DNA of 64,000 bases from Sphingomonas sp. 8AM (GCF_902506455.1 NZ_LR733844.1:1315789-1379788), one strand, 5' to 3'. Positions 42,456 through 52,555 are shown, counted from the first letter of the stretch. Notes: generated by a model from the sequence alone, not told the origin. A program made the numbers and translations.

Positions 42456-45008
42456 ATGCGCGCCCTCGCCATTGCCGCCCTGCTTTATACGACCGCTGCT
42501 CCCGCGCTGGCGCAGGACGCGCCCGAACGGCTGACCGTCGATATGGGCAGCGACACCGGTGCGTTCCACGGCGGCGCGTCGGGGACGCTGTACGGCCTGT
42601 ACGATGCGCGGCTGCCGCACCCCAATCTGCTCGAAGGCATCGATCTGCGCACGGTCTCGACCAAGGCGCAGGACGGGCCGCAGCATCCCGGCGCCGACGC
42701 GCTGGAGGTCGCGACGCTGCTGACCGATGCGTCGGGCGGCGACACCTATATCTATATGACCGACATCTTCCGCGAGTTTCCGTACAAGTGGAAGAGCGGC
42801 GACTGCGCGCAATCGGTGACGAACTATATCGAGGTGCTCAAGCGGCAGGCCGCGCAGGTCCGCGCGTTGCCGGCGCGCTACCGCGACCGGATCGTGTTCG
42901 TGCCGTTCAACGAGCCCGACGGCAACATGTTCAGCGCCGACGCCAAGAGTTGCACCGGCGTCAGCTGGCTCAAGGAGCCGGCGGTGTTCCTCGACGCCTG
43001 GGACCGTGCGGTGCGCGCGTTGCGGCAGGCGGCGCCGGGGACGCGGATCGCGGGCCCGAACACCAGCATCCTGTTCGATCAGGTCGAGGGCTTCCTGCGC
43101 CACGCGATCGCCGCCGACACGATGCCCGATGTGGTGACGTGGCACGAGCTGAGCGATCCCGCGACCGTCCGCACCAGCGTCCGCAAATATCGCACGTGGG
43201 AGGACCGGCTGTTCGCGGGGACGAAGTGGCAGGGGCGGCACCTGCCGGTCAACATCAACGAATATGCCTATAATTATCACACCTCGGTGCCCGGGCAGAT
43301 GATCCAGTGGGTCGCGGCGATCGAGGATGCGAAGGTCGATGCCGACATCGCCTATTGGAACATCGACGGCAATCTGAGCGACAGCGCGGTGCAGGCGAAC
43401 CGCGGCAACGGCCAATGGTGGCTGCTCAACGCCTATGCGACGATGAGCGGGCACACGCTGGCGGTGACGCCGCCGCACCGCGACCAGAGCTATACGTTGC
43501 AAGGGGTCGCGACGCTCGACCCGGCGCGGCGACAGGCGCGCGCGCTGCTCGGCGGCAAGAGCGGTGCGGCGACGGTGGCGCTGACCAGGCTGCCCGCGCT
43601 GTTCGGGGCGGCGGCGCAGGTGCGCGTGCGCGAGATCGCGTGGACCGGGCAATTGGGCGATGCCGCCCCGCCGGTCATTGTCGCCGATCGGCGCGTACCG
43701 GTGACGAACGGCACAATCGGGTTGACGTTCGGGCGCGGCGATCTGCCGGCGCTGCGCGAGGAATCGGCCTATGAGCTGGTCGTCACCCCGGCTGGCACCG
43801 CGCTGCCGGCCCCGCCGGCGCCGTGGCGGCAGGATTATGAGGCGGAGGCGGCGACGCGGCGCGGCAGCGGGCTGACGGTGCGCGGACCCGAGGGTTCGCC
43901 CAAGGACGTGTCGCGCTTCCACACCTCCGGCGGCTATTCGGTCGAGGGGTTCGCGGGCGGCAACGATGCCGCGCTCGACTTTGCGGTGCAGGTGCCGCGC
44001 GCGGGCCGCTATGCGCTGCGCGTGCTCGCCAGCACCTTCAACAAGGACCCGCTGGCGGCGGTGGAGGGCGCGACCAACGTCTTCCTGCGCGTCGACGGCA
44101 AGGACATGGGTGCGCTGTACCTGCCGCTCGGTTACAAGCCCGCGGTCCTCGATCATGCCGATACCGAGCTGACGCTGGGTGCGGGGCGGCATGTCGTGAC
44201 GCTGGCGACGGGCAGCCGGGACGGGCGCGTGCGGACGCAGGGCACTGCACTGGTCGACCGGATCACGCTGACCGAGGCGACGGGCGACGCCGCGCAGGTC
44301 TATGATGCACGTGACGCGAAGCGCGACGGCGCGGCGGCGACCTATTGGGTCTATGCGGCCAGGGACGGGCCGGCGCGGCTGGCGGCGGCTGGTGGACGCG
44401 TGCTGCGCGTCAACGGGCGCGCGGTGCGCGGCGACCGTGCGTTCCTGCTCGGCGGGGTCAACAAGGTTGAGGTCGCGGGGGGCACCGGGCTGAAGGTGGT
44501 GCCGACGCCGGCGGTCGACGCGCAACATTATGAGGCGGAGGCGGCGCAGGTCGCGGGCAATGCACGGGTCGCGGCGGCATCGCGGGCGAGCGGCGGCAAG
44601 GCGGTGTTCGACATCGGCGGCGCGCCGGGCAACGGCAACACGCTGACCTTCCCCGACGTGCGCGTCGCGCGTGCCGGGAGCTATGCGCTGACGCTGCGCT
44701 TCTCGAACGACGAACAATCGAAGGCGACGCATTACAATCCCGATCCGCTGGCGCGCGTCGCGCGGATCGCGGTGAACGGCGCCGCGCCGGTGCTGGCGAC
44801 CTTCCCCAACAGCTTCCACCGCAACAACTGGTGGGAGATGACCGTGCCGGTGACGCTGCGCGCCGGCCGCAACACCGTGCGCATCGCGGGCGAGGAACAG
44901 CCCAACTGGGATGGCAAGAGCCATGCCTCGCAGGTGTGGCCCGATGTGCCTCTGCGCTCGCGCTTCGCCCCCAACATCGACCGGATCACGGTAACGCCGA
45001 TGCCGTGA
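42456..45008 (+). CDS. Exported clan-A-like glycoside hydrolase with two carbohydrate-binding modules
   Basis: About 850 residues. Signal peptide MRALAIAALLYTTAAPALAQ. The first 370 residues form a TIM-barrel-like domain with a possible acid/base in IVFVPFNEPDGNMF (E153) and nucleophile in LPVNINEYAYNYH (E269), as in GH-A enzymes, although I cannot name the GH family. Two CBM6/35-like modules follow, starting RQDYEAEAATRRGSGLTV (about residue 460) and QHYEAEAAQVAGNARVAA (about 690); both open with the YEAE pattern. The start used has CGGAG eight bases upstream; an ATG at 42420 overlapping the transporter stop is the alternative and would add 12 residues. It probably cuts polysaccharide in the periplasm or at the surface for import by the next gene's receptor. 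Confidence 0.82.
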   Translation: MRALAIAALLYTTAAPALAQDAPERLTVDMGSDTGAFHGGASGTLYGLYDARLPHPNLLEGIDLRTVSTKAQDGPQHPGADALEVATLLTDASGGDTYIYMTDIFREFPYKWKSGDCAQSVTNYIEVLKRQAAQVRALPARYRDRIVFVPFNEPDGNMFSADAKSCTGVSWLKEPAVFLDAWDRAVRALRQAAPGTRIAGPNTSILFDQVEGFLRHAIAADTMPDVVTWHELSDPATVRTSVRKYRTWEDRLFAGTKWQGRHLPVNINEYAYNYHTSVPGQMIQWVAAIEDAKVDADIAYWNIDGNLSDSAVQANRGNGQWWLLNAYATMSGHTLAVTPPHRDQSYTLQGVATLDPARRQARALLGGKSGAATVALTRLPALFGAAAQVRVREIAWTGQLGDAAPPVIVADRRVPVTNGTIGLTFGRGDLPALREESAYELVVTPAGTALPAPPAPWRQDYEAEAATRRGSGLTVRGPEGSPKDVSRFHTSGGYSVEGFAGGNDAALDFAVQVPRAGRYALRVLASTFNKDPLAAVEGATNVFLRVDGKDMGALYLPLGYKPAVLDHADTELTLGAGRHVVTLATGSRDGRVRTQGTALVDRITLTEATGDAAQVYDARDAKRDGAAATYWVYAARDGPARLAAAGGRVLRVNGRAVRGDRAFLLGGVNKVEVAGGTGLKVVPTPAVDAQHYEAEAAQVAGNARVAAASRASGGKAVFDIGGAPGNGNTLTFPDVRVARAGSYALTLRFSNDEQSKATHYNPDPLARVARIAVNGAAPVLATFPNSFHRNNWWEMTVPVTLRAGRNTVRIAGEEQPNWDGKSHASQVWPDVPLRSRFAPNIDRITVTPMP

Positions 45009-45057
45009 TCCGCATCGCCGAACGACAAACAGAAACGATAAAAATGGGAGGATTACC

Positions 45058-47787
45058 ATGTTCATGATGACCAATGCGCGCCTGCTCGCCTCGAGCGCCG
45101 CGCTGGCGATCACCGTCGCCGCGACCACCGCCGCCGCCCAGACCGCGCCCGAGCCGGGCACCACGCCGCCGTCCGCCGACGCACCCGACGAGATCGTCGT
45201 CACCGGCATCCGCCAGAGCCTGAGCAGCGCACAGAACATCAAGCAGAATTCCGACGCGATCGTCGATGCGCTGGTCGCCGAGGATATCGGCAAATTCCCC
45301 GACAACAACGCCTCCGAGGCGATCGCGCGGATCACCGGCGTGCAGGTGACGCGCTATCTCGACGAGGCGAACGGCGTGCTGATCCGCGGGCTGCCCAACG
45401 TCCAGACGACCGTCAACGGGCGCGAGATCTTCACCGCCGACGGTCGCTCGGTCGCGATCCAGGACTTCCCCGCCCAGGCGGTGGCGCGCGTCGACGTGTT
45501 CAAGGCGGTGACCGCGGTGAACCTCGAAGGCGGGATCGCCGGCCTGCTCGACGTCGGCTTGCGCCGGCCGTTCGACTTCAAGGGCTTCGAAGTCGCGGGC
45601 GCGCTGCGCGGCGTCTATAACGACCAGAGCCGCAAGCTCGACCCGATCGGCAGCCTGCTGGTCAGCGACCGCTGGCAGACCGGGATCGGCGAGATCGGCG
45701 CGCTGCTCAACGTCTCCTTCACGCAGACGCGCTACCTCAATTCGGTCCGCTATCAGGGCTTTCAGGACAATGTGCCCGCCGCGCAGGCGATCCTGCCCGC
45801 GTCGGTGGGACGCGACTTCACCTTCCCGCAGGACATCGGGCTGTTCTACGGGCGAGGCACGCGGCAGCGGCCATCGGTCAACGGCTCGCTGCAATGGCAG
45901 CCGACCGACAATCTGATGATCTACGCCGACGGGCTGTGGCAGGCGTATCGCAACAAGAACGCCAACGACTTCTTCGGCGTGCCGATCCAGTCAAGCACCA
46001 CCGGCGGCACCCCGCCGACGATCCGCAACGCGGTGCTGACCCCGGACGGCACGACGCTGGAATCGTTCGACATCGATCTCGGCATCGTCAACGGCCCGAC
46101 CAAGGAATTCGGCGACAGCAGCACCGACACCTATCAGGGCGCGCTGGGCGCGAAATGGGAGGTCGGCAACGCGGTCTTCACCACCGACCTCGCATACACG
46201 CGCTCGGTGGTCAGCAACACCTTCGGCCGCTTCGAGACGCAGACCGTGTCGCCGCTGTCGCTGGCGGTGCGGCTCAATGACCAGCGCAGCGTCAACTTCA
46301 CGCCGAGCGGGGTCGACTTCGCCAGTCCCGACAGCTTCTACGTGCGCGGCGTCTATGACGAGCGCCGTCGCTCGGAGGGCAGCCAGTGGCAGTGGCAGGG
46401 CAACGCGCTGATCGATACCGGTTCGACGCTGTTCCCCAAGTTCCGGCTCGGCCTGCGCTACGCCGATCGCAACGCGCGCTCGGAGTTCGGCGGGCGCTAT
46501 GCCGGGCTGTCGGGGCTCAGGGAGGTCATCAGCGAGGTGCCGACCGTGTCGCAGGGCGGGATCATCGAGGCGGGCTTCCGCGGCGACGACGTCCAGCAAT
46601 TCCGGACCTGGTATGCGCCCGACGCCTATCTGTTCAACGACAAGCTCAACGACGTGCGCGGCTATGTCCGCGACGGGCTCGCGCGGCTCAACGCCGATGC
46701 CGGGACGCAGGCGGCATGGGCGTCGGACGAGCCGCGCTACGACCCGCTGGCGTCGTTCCGCGCGCGCGAGCAGGTGTTCTCGGGCTATGCGCAGCTCGAT
46801 TATGCCTTCGACGTCGGCTTCCCGATCGACGGCGTGATCGGCACGCGCGTCGTCATCACGCGCAACCGCCTCGACGGCACCAACTCGCTGCCGATCCCCG
46901 GCACCGGCCAGACGCAGCTCGTCCCGATCGATTCCTCGACGCAATATGTCGACGTGCTGCCGAACATCAGCGCGCAGCTGCATTTCACCGACCGGCTCAA
47001 GCTGCGGCTGTCACGCACCGAGGCGCTGACCCGGCCGGGCTTCAACCAGATCAACCCGACGCTGACGATCACGCAGGGGACGATCGGCGGCAACATCTCG
47101 TACACCGGCAATGGCGGCAATCCCGAGCTGCAACCGATCCGCTCGAACAATTACGACGCGTCGCTGGAATATTATTTCTCGCGCACCGGGTCGGTATCGG
47201 TCGCGGGTTTCTATCGCGAGATCGAGGGCTTCATCAATTCGCTGCCGCAGGTCGTCAACGTCCAGCCGTTCGGCAACATCCTCGTCTACCGTCCGTCGAA
47301 CTCCAGCTCGGGGACGATCAAGGGCATCGAGGCGGCGGCGACGACCTTCTTCGACTTCCTGCCCGGCCCGTTGCGCGGGCTCGGCGCGCAGGCGAACTTC
47401 ACCTATATCGACGGCGAGCAGGTCGTCCCCGCCGCCGCCAATTTCGCGGGCGGGCGCAACACGTTGCCGGGCGTCTCCAAGTACAGCTTCAACGTGATCG
47501 GGCTGTACGAACTCGGGCCCGCCAGCGTGCGGCTCGCCTATAACTACCGTAGCGCCAACGTCGACGGCTTCGGCGCGCCCGGCGTGTTCACCACCGTCTA
47601 TTCGGACGCGGTCGGCCGGCTCGACCTGTCGGCGAGCTATAACGTCAACGACAATATCACGCTGACCGTCGACGCCACCAACCTGCTGCGCACGCCGTAC
47701 CACAGCTACGTCAAGGACGCGCGCTATCCCCGCGACGTGCGGTGGGAGGCGAGCCTGTTGTCGGCGGGCGTGCGATTCCGGTTCTAG
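45058..47787 (+). CDS. TonB-dependent receptor of GH31 operon
   Basis: 909 residues. Signal peptide (NARLLASSAALAITVAATTA), TonB-box-like DEIVVTGIRQSLSSAQNIKQ, plug (EDIGKFPDNNASEAIARITG, VLIRGLPNVQTTVNGREIFT) and barrel ending SLLSAGVRFRF. The ATG at 45058 follows GGGAGGA at seven bases. It lies 49 bases after the two-CBM hydrolase and closes the operon GH31 - transporter - hydrolase - receptor. It should import the oligosaccharide released by that hydrolase. Confidence 0.94.
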   Translation: MFMMTNARLLASSAALAITVAATTAAAQTAPEPGTTPPSADAPDEIVVTGIRQSLSSAQNIKQNSDAIVDALVAEDIGKFPDNNASEAIARITGVQVTRYLDEANGVLIRGLPNVQTTVNGREIFTADGRSVAIQDFPAQAVARVDVFKAVTAVNLEGGIAGLLDVGLRRPFDFKGFEVAGALRGVYNDQSRKLDPIGSLLVSDRWQTGIGEIGALLNVSFTQTRYLNSVRYQGFQDNVPAAQAILPASVGRDFTFPQDIGLFYGRGTRQRPSVNGSLQWQPTDNLMIYADGLWQAYRNKNANDFFGVPIQSSTTGGTPPTIRNAVLTPDGTTLESFDIDLGIVNGPTKEFGDSSTDTYQGALGAKWEVGNAVFTTDLAYTRSVVSNTFGRFETQTVSPLSLAVRLNDQRSVNFTPSGVDFASPDSFYVRGVYDERRRSEGSQWQWQGNALIDTGSTLFPKFRLGLRYADRNARSEFGGRYAGLSGLREVISEVPTVSQGGIIEAGFRGDDVQQFRTWYAPDAYLFNDKLNDVRGYVRDGLARLNADAGTQAAWASDEPRYDPLASFRAREQVFSGYAQLDYAFDVGFPIDGVIGTRVVITRNRLDGTNSLPIPGTGQTQLVPIDSSTQYVDVLPNISAQLHFTDRLKLRLSRTEALTRPGFNQINPTLTITQGTIGGNISYTGNGGNPELQPIRSNNYDASLEYYFSRTGSVSVAGFYREIEGFINSLPQVVNVQPFGNILVYRPSNSSSGTIKGIEAAATTFFDFLPGPLRGLGAQANFTYIDGEQVVPAAANFAGGRNTLPGVSKYSFNVIGLYELGPASVRLAYNYRSANVDGFGAPGVFTTVYSDAVGRLDLSASYNVNDNITLTVDATNLLRTPYHSYVKDARYPRDVRWEASLLSAGVRFRF

Positions 47788-48316
47788 AGCGTTTTCCGAC
47801 CGATCTGCATCATCGGCCCGCCCCGGAGGGGTTGCTTCACGAAGATACAGATTGGCCGGAAACCGCCTCGGCGCGTCGGCCTGCCTGTACCCGTCGAAGC
47901 GCAGCCGTCGATCCGGCGCTTCGACGTCGGTGCACCCACGCCGTATACCCATAGCGACCCGGCGATCGGCAAACGACGGTTGGACGGCCCGCCCCGGCGA
48001 CCGCCGCATCAATATGGGCGTTACCGTTTTCCAGCCGATTCCGGTGTCCGCTCTTAACGAATTGTCAGGATTCGCGAAATACTGCGGCCGGCAATCATGG
48101 TTACGCGATAATTGACGATGAACGCGAAACCGGCCGCTTCCACATCCTTCAGCAAAACCGACGGTATTATCCACGTCTTACGTAGTTAACGGATGCCTTG
48201 TTCGGCCTGATAGCTCTTACGCAGCAAACCGATCACTGACATTGAACCATGTCGTTGATTTACTACCGGACATTTATCGCACCTCGATAGTTCTGCCCGC
48301 CGGTAGGAGTATCAAG
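47788..48316. other. Gene-free stretch with strong hairpin
   Basis: No gene is supported between the receptor and the chemoreceptor-like gene. An 11-bp perfect inverted repeat (CGTCGAAGCGC at 47892-47902, GCGCTTCGACG at 47916-47926, 13-base loop) forms a strong stem-loop about 105 bases after the receptor stop. There is no T run after it. The right part leads to the chemoreceptor RBS (TAGGAG). Confidence 0.5.
47892..47926. terminator. Strong stem-loop downstream of TonB receptor
   Basis: An 11-base perfect stem with a 13-base loop. It could stop transcription or protect the operon mRNA 3' end, or be a dispersed intergenic palindrome. A U tract is absent, so classic intrinsic termination is doubtful. 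Confidence 0.4.
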
Positions 48317-49729
48317 ATGATTGCCTGGTTCCGAAACAATGCCCCGATCCGTGTCAAATTCCGCGTGGTGGTCGCTTTCCAGATTCTGGTGGCGACGCTC
48401 AGCCTGGGGCTGATCTATCTCGCCGCGATGGCGCCGCCGGCCGCGCTGGAGCGCATCATGCTGGGCGGCGTGGCGCTGGCGTCGCTGCCGGTCCTCCTCA
48501 CCTGGTACAGCGGCAAGCTGATCAGCGATCCGTACGTCACCACGGTGGTGCGGATGGAAGCATTGGCCGCGGGCGACCTCGCGGCCGAGATCCTGTTCTC
48601 CGATCATCGCGACTGCGTGGGACGGATGACGCGCGCGATGCGGGTCTTCCGCGACAATGCCGATACGATCCGGCGCTCCGGCGTGGACTCACAGGCGATG
48701 GTCGAGGCGGTGGGCGCCGGGCTCGGGCGGATGGCCGCAGGCGATCTGACGCAGCCGATCGATACGCCGCTGGCCGCGCAGTTCGAGCCGGTCCGCCACG
48801 ATCTGAATGCAGCGATGGCGGCGATGGCGACGACGCTGAACCGCGTGTCGATCGTCGCGGGCGGCATCGACAGCGGGAGTGCCGACATTCGCGAGGCCGC
48901 CGACGATCTGTCGCGCCGCACCGAACAGCAGGCGGCGGCGCTCGAGCAGACCGCCGCGGCGATGGACGAGATCACGACCACCGTGCATCAGACCGCGGAT
49001 GGCGCGACCAGGGCCAGCGCGCTGGTGTTGCAGGCGCGCGGCGAAGCGCGCTCGTCCGGCGAGATCGTCGACCGTGCGGTCATCGCAATGGGCGGCATCG
49101 AGCGTACCTCGACCGAGATCGGCGAGATCATCAGCGTCATCGACGGCATCGCCTTCCAGACCAATCTGCTCGCGCTCAACGCCGGCGTCGAGGCGGCGCG
49201 CGCCGGAGACGCCGGCAAGGGCTTTGCGGTGGTCGCCTCGGAAGTCCGTGCGCTTGCGCAGCGCTCCGCCGATGCCGCCAAGGACGTCAAGGCGCGCATC
49301 GCCGCCTCGACCGTTCAGGTCGAGGCCGGGGTCGAGCTGGTGAGCGCCACCGGCTCGGCGCTGCGCGGGATCATCGGCCGCGTCGAGGAGATCAACACGA
49401 TCGTCTCGACGATCGCCGCATCGGCCAAGCAGCAGGCGGTCGGGCTGCAACAGGTCAACACCGCGATCGGGGAGATGGACGGCGTGACGCAGCAGAATGC
49501 GGCGATGGTCGAACAGGCGACCGCGGCCACGCGCAGCCTCGCTGCCGAGGCCGGCAACCTCGCGGAGGAAGTCGCCCGGTTCACCTTCGCTCCGCAGCAC
49601 GATGCCGTGCCGGCCCGCCACCGTCCCGTCGCGGTCCGGTCGCAGCCGCGGCCGGTTACGCCGCTCCGCCCGGCGCCACGGGTGACGGCGCTGCGCCAGA
49701 CCGCACAGGAAGACTGGTCGACGTTCTGA
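48317..49729 (+). CDS. Methyl-accepting chemotaxis protein-like signal transducer
   Basis: 470 residues. Two hydrophobic helices lie close together at about 16-62 ([40 protein letters not shown]), so there is almost no periplasmic sensor domain. HAMP-like segments follow ([31 protein letters not shown]), then a long helical signalling domain with the conserved hairpin tip [40 protein letters not shown]. The tail ([20 protein letters not shown]) is basic and ends EDWSTF, not a CheR-tethering pentapeptide. No che genes are nearby. The ATG at 48317 has AGGAG upstream; the longer frame beginning with TTG at 48242 is not supported. Confidence 0.92.
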   Translation: MIAWFRNNAPIRVKFRVVVAFQILVATLSLGLIYLAAMAPPAALERIMLGGVALASLPVLLTWYSGKLISDPYVTTVVRMEALAAGDLAAEILFSDHRDCVGRMTRAMRVFRDNADTIRRSGVDSQAMVEAVGAGLGRMAAGDLTQPIDTPLAAQFEPVRHDLNAAMAAMATTLNRVSIVAGGIDSGSADIREAADDLSRRTEQQAAALEQTAAAMDEITTTVHQTADGATRASALVLQARGEARSSGEIVDRAVIAMGGIERTSTEIGEIISVIDGIAFQTNLLALNAGVEAARAGDAGKGFAVVASEVRALAQRSADAAKDVKARIAASTVQVEAGVELVSATGSALRGIIGRVEEINTIVSTIAASAKQQAVGLQQVNTAIGEMDGVTQQNAAMVEQATAATRSLAAEAGNLAEEVARFTFAPQHDAVPARHRPVAVRSQPRPVTPLRPAPRVTALRQTAQEDWSTF

Positions 49730-49838
49730 CGCGGCGGCAGCAACCGACGCCGCGCCGGGGGGACGCTCCGCGCTGATCTGCATTGCAAACGGGACGTTAG
49801 CGATTTGCCCGCTAAGCCGCGCGGATGGATCGTCAGTC

Positions 49839-50606
49839 ATGAGCATGTGTCAGGGATGCCGGAGCGAGGCGGCGCGGTTCGACCTCGCCATGGCCTTCCA
49901 GCCGATCGTCGATGTCGTCGCCGAGCGGATCTGGGCCTATGAGGCGCTGGTCCGCGGACCGGCCGGGCAGAGCGCCGCCACGGTGCTCGGCACCGTCACC
50001 CCGGACAACCGGTACGCCTTCGACCAGCAATGCCGGGTCGCCGCGATCACCCAGGCGGTCGAGGCCGGGATCGTCGCGACCGGTGCGAAGCTGTCGATCA
50101 ACTTCCTTCCGAACGCCGTCTACTCGCCGCTGGCCTGCATCCAGCTGACGCTGAAGACCGCCGCGGCGACGGGCTTTCCGGCCGACCGGCTGATCTTCGA
50201 ATTCACCGAGAACGAGGAGATGGTCGACACCACGCACGTCGCGACGATCATCGAGACCTATCAACGGATGGGCTTCACCACCGCGCTCGACGATTTCGGC
50301 GCCGGCCACGCCGGGCTGGCGCTGCTCGCCAAATTCCAGACCGACGTCATCAAGCTCGACATGGAACTGGTCCGCGGCATCGACCGGAGCCCGCCGCGAC
50401 GGATGATCGTCGAGGGCCTGCTCGCCCTGTTCAGCCGGATGGGCATCACCGCACTTGCCGAGGGCATCGAGACGGTCGGGGAATATGAGGTGCTACGCGA
50501 TATGGGGGTGCGATACATGCAGGGCTATCTGCTGGCGCGACCGGGCCTTGGGACGCTGCCCGCCTGGACGCTGCCGCACGGCGCACCGCTGAGCCGGCGC
50601 GCCTGA
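49839..50606 (+). CDS. EAL domain protein, c-di-GMP phosphodiesterase-like
   Basis: 255 residues consisting of one EAL domain. Motifs are WAYEALVRG (catalytic Glu), LSINFLPNAVY, IFEFTENEEMVD, TALDDFGAGHAGL (the DD metal pair), DVIKLDMELVRGID (Lys) and ITALAEGIETVGEY (Glu), so the metal- and substrate-binding set looks complete. The SINFLP and ENEEM patterns are those of the BLUF-associated EAL subgroup, but no BLUF or other sensor is attached. It should hydrolyse c-di-GMP to pGpG in the cytoplasm. It is convergent with the HWE kinase gene; the stops are two bases apart. Confidence 0.9.
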   Translation: MSMCQGCRSEAARFDLAMAFQPIVDVVAERIWAYEALVRGPAGQSAATVLGTVTPDNRYAFDQQCRVAAITQAVEAGIVATGAKLSINFLPNAVYSPLACIQLTLKTAAATGFPADRLIFEFTENEEMVDTTHVATIIETYQRMGFTTALDDFGAGHAGLALLAKFQTDVIKLDMELVRGIDRSPPRRMIVEGLLALFSRMGITALAEGIETVGEYEVLRDMGVRYMQGYLLARPGLGTLPAWTLPHGAPLSRRA

Positions 50607-50608
50607 CC

Positions 50609-52153
50609 TTACGGATTGCCGGGCAGGTCCGCGGCGGTCTCCGCAGGTTCGCGACCCGGCAGCGGCAGCGCGATCGAACAGCGCACGCCGTCGCCGGTCA
50701 GGACGAACGTGGTACGGGCCTGCATCTGATACGGCAGCGCCTCCTCGATCAGCCGACGTCCCTGTCCGGTGCCGCACGGCGCGGCGCCGGGATCCGGCAT
50801 CTGCACGCCCGTCTCCTCCCAGTCGACGTGCAGCCACGCCTCCCCCTGCATGCCCGACCTTACCGACCATCGCACCAGCAACCGCGCATCGGACTGGCCG
50901 AGCGCGCCATATTTGACCGCATTGGTCGCCAGTTCGTGCAGCGCCATCGCGAAGGTCTGCACGGTGCCCGACCGCAGCGGCACGTCATCCGGACCTTCGA
51001 GCGTCACCCGCGTACGATCGCCGACGCACGCGCCGGTCGCGTCGAGTTCGGCGCGGATCAGCTCGCCGAACGTAACGCGGTCGTGATCCTGCAACCGCGA
51101 CAACAGCCGCTGGACTCGCGCCAGCGCGTCGATCCGGCTGTTGAACTTGGCCCGGAAGTCCTCGAGATCGACGCTCGACGCGATCGTCAGATCGGCGGTC
51201 GCGCGCACCACGCCCATCAGGTTGAAGGTCCGATGCTGCAGCTCGCCGATCAGCAGCCGCTGCAGCGCCTCGCTCTCGCGCACCGCCGCTTCGGCCCGCC
51301 GGCGTTCGGTAAGGTCCGCCGTCACGACCAGAAAACCGCCCGGGTCCTCGTCCTGACCGGGCAGCGCCGAGACGGTGCTGTTCGCCCAGGCGATCGACCC
51401 GTCCGGGCACAGGTAGCGCTTGTCGAGTGATACGGGGGTCGTCACGCGCGCGGCCTCGTCCAGCGCCGCCCGGCTCGCCGGCACGTCGTCCGGATGCGTG
51501 ACATCGACCACGCTCAACGCAAGCAGTTCCTCGCGCGAGCGGCGGAGGATGCGGCAGAGTTCGTCGTTCACATGTTCGAAGCGGCCATCGGCGGCGATCA
51601 CCGACAGGCCGACCGGCGCCTTGTCGAAGATCGCCGCGAACCGGCCGCGCTGTTCCCTGAGCTGGTGCCGCGCGAGCTGCGCCTGCAACCGCAGGATCTT
51701 GTCCTGCGCCGCCTTCCACGCCGTAATGTCCTTCGACGTCGTCGCGACCCCGTCGCCAAGCCTGACGACCGACTGGTAGAACCAGCCGTCGAATTGTTCG
51801 TGGACATAATGGTGCTCGGACTGCTCGGGCACGCCGGTCTCGGTGACGCGTTTGAAGCTGTCGAAGATGCCGGTCGGGATGACGCCGGGATTGCGTTGCA
51901 GGAGGCTTTCGCCCCGCACCTCGCCATAGCGGCGTTCCGAGGTGTGATTGTTCAATATCCAGCGAAAGTCGCTGATCTGCCCGGTGTCGTCGCGGACCGC
52001 CTCGAATACCTGGATCATGTCGTCCGAGGCATCCATGGTCGCCTGAAGCAGCTCGTATGCCGAACGCCACCCGCGGGCGTCGCGCTGCTGAACCCCGTTC
52101 GCGACGGGCCCGGCTGCGACGGCGGGCGACGGGTCAGCGGCGGATCTGGTCAT
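50609..52153 (-). CDS. PAS-PAS HWE-family sensor histidine kinase
   Basis: 514 residues, soluble. Two PAS domains at about 35-150 (ATMDASDDMIQVFEAVRDD, YVHEQFDGWFYQSVVRLGDG) and 170-290 (FAAIFDKAPVGLSVIAADGR, LCPDGSIAWANSTVSALPG, VVTADLTERR). The kinase core has the phospho-accepting His in LLIGELQHRTFNLMGVVRAT, the N box ALHELATNAVKYGALG, and the WEE motif in HVDWEETGVQMP, which define the HWE group common in alphaproteobacteria as general-stress or light-responsive kinases. There is no LOV-type GRNCRFLQ, so it is not a blue-light receptor. No cognate response regulator is adjacent. Confidence 0.93.
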   Translation of the reverse strand: MTRSAADPSPAVAAGPVANGVQQRDARGWRSAYELLQATMDASDDMIQVFEAVRDDTGQISDFRWILNNHTSERRYGEVRGESLLQRNPGVIPTGIFDSFKRVTETGVPEQSEHHYVHEQFDGWFYQSVVRLGDGVATTSKDITAWKAAQDKILRLQAQLARHQLREQRGRFAAIFDKAPVGLSVIAADGRFEHVNDELCRILRRSREELLALSVVDVTHPDDVPASRAALDEAARVTTPVSLDKRYLCPDGSIAWANSTVSALPGQDEDPGGFLVVTADLTERRRAEAAVRESEALQRLLIGELQHRTFNLMGVVRATADLTIASSVDLEDFRAKFNSRIDALARVQRLLSRLQDHDRVTFGELIRAELDATGACVGDRTRVTLEGPDDVPLRSGTVQTFAMALHELATNAVKYGALGQSDARLLVRWSVRSGMQGEAWLHVDWEETGVQMPDPGAAPCGTGQGRRLIEEALPYQMQARTTFVLTGDGVRCSIALPLPGREPAETAADLPGNP

Positions 52154-52231
52154 ATCGCGAACCTAGCATGAGATCGGCGCCTCGCGACCAATGATAGATC
52201 AAGGCGGTGGCGATCGCGCGCCGGCGGCGGG

Positions 52232-52555
52232 CTATCGGCAGTCGGCCCTGGTCTGTTGCGCCAGGTCGATGTCGCCGCCGCGCAGCGCCGTGTCGGCCGC
52301 GGCGGCGCAGCGTCCGTCGGCGGCCAGCCGGTGTACCTCGCTGGGCAAGGCGCGCGCAGCGGTCGCCTGGCTGGTGGCCGCCGTCCATGTCGCCGCGGCC
52401 TGGCGCGAGACGAGGTCACGCTCGGCCTGCGCCCGCTGCGCGGCCATCCGCCCCGCCTCCTGCTCGCTGTAGGTGGGCGCACGACCCAGATTGCAGAGAT
52501 AATCGGCCGGGGTGCATTGGGCAGCGAGGGCGAGCTGGACGAACAAGGCGATCAT
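52232..52555 (-). CDS. Small exported hypothetical protein
   Basis: 107 residues with a short signal peptide (MIALFVQLALAAQ). The mature part has four cysteines (CTPADYLC, GRCAA, RADCR end) and a helical middle rich in Ala and Gln (EAGRMAAQRAQAERDLVSRQ). Periplasmic location with two disulfides is likely. No family recognised. It lies upstream of the kinase gene on the same strand. Confidence 0.65.
   Translation of the reverse strand: MIALFVQLALAAQCTPADYLCNLGRAPTYSEQEAGRMAAQRAQAERDLVSRQAAATWTAATSQATAARALPSEVHRLAADGRCAAAADTALRGGDIDLAQQTRADCR

Noticed and set aside
42438..45335. 965-codon minus-strand frame opposite the two-CBM hydrolase
   Set aside because: Arg- and His-rich translation without domains, antisense to a well-supported gene.
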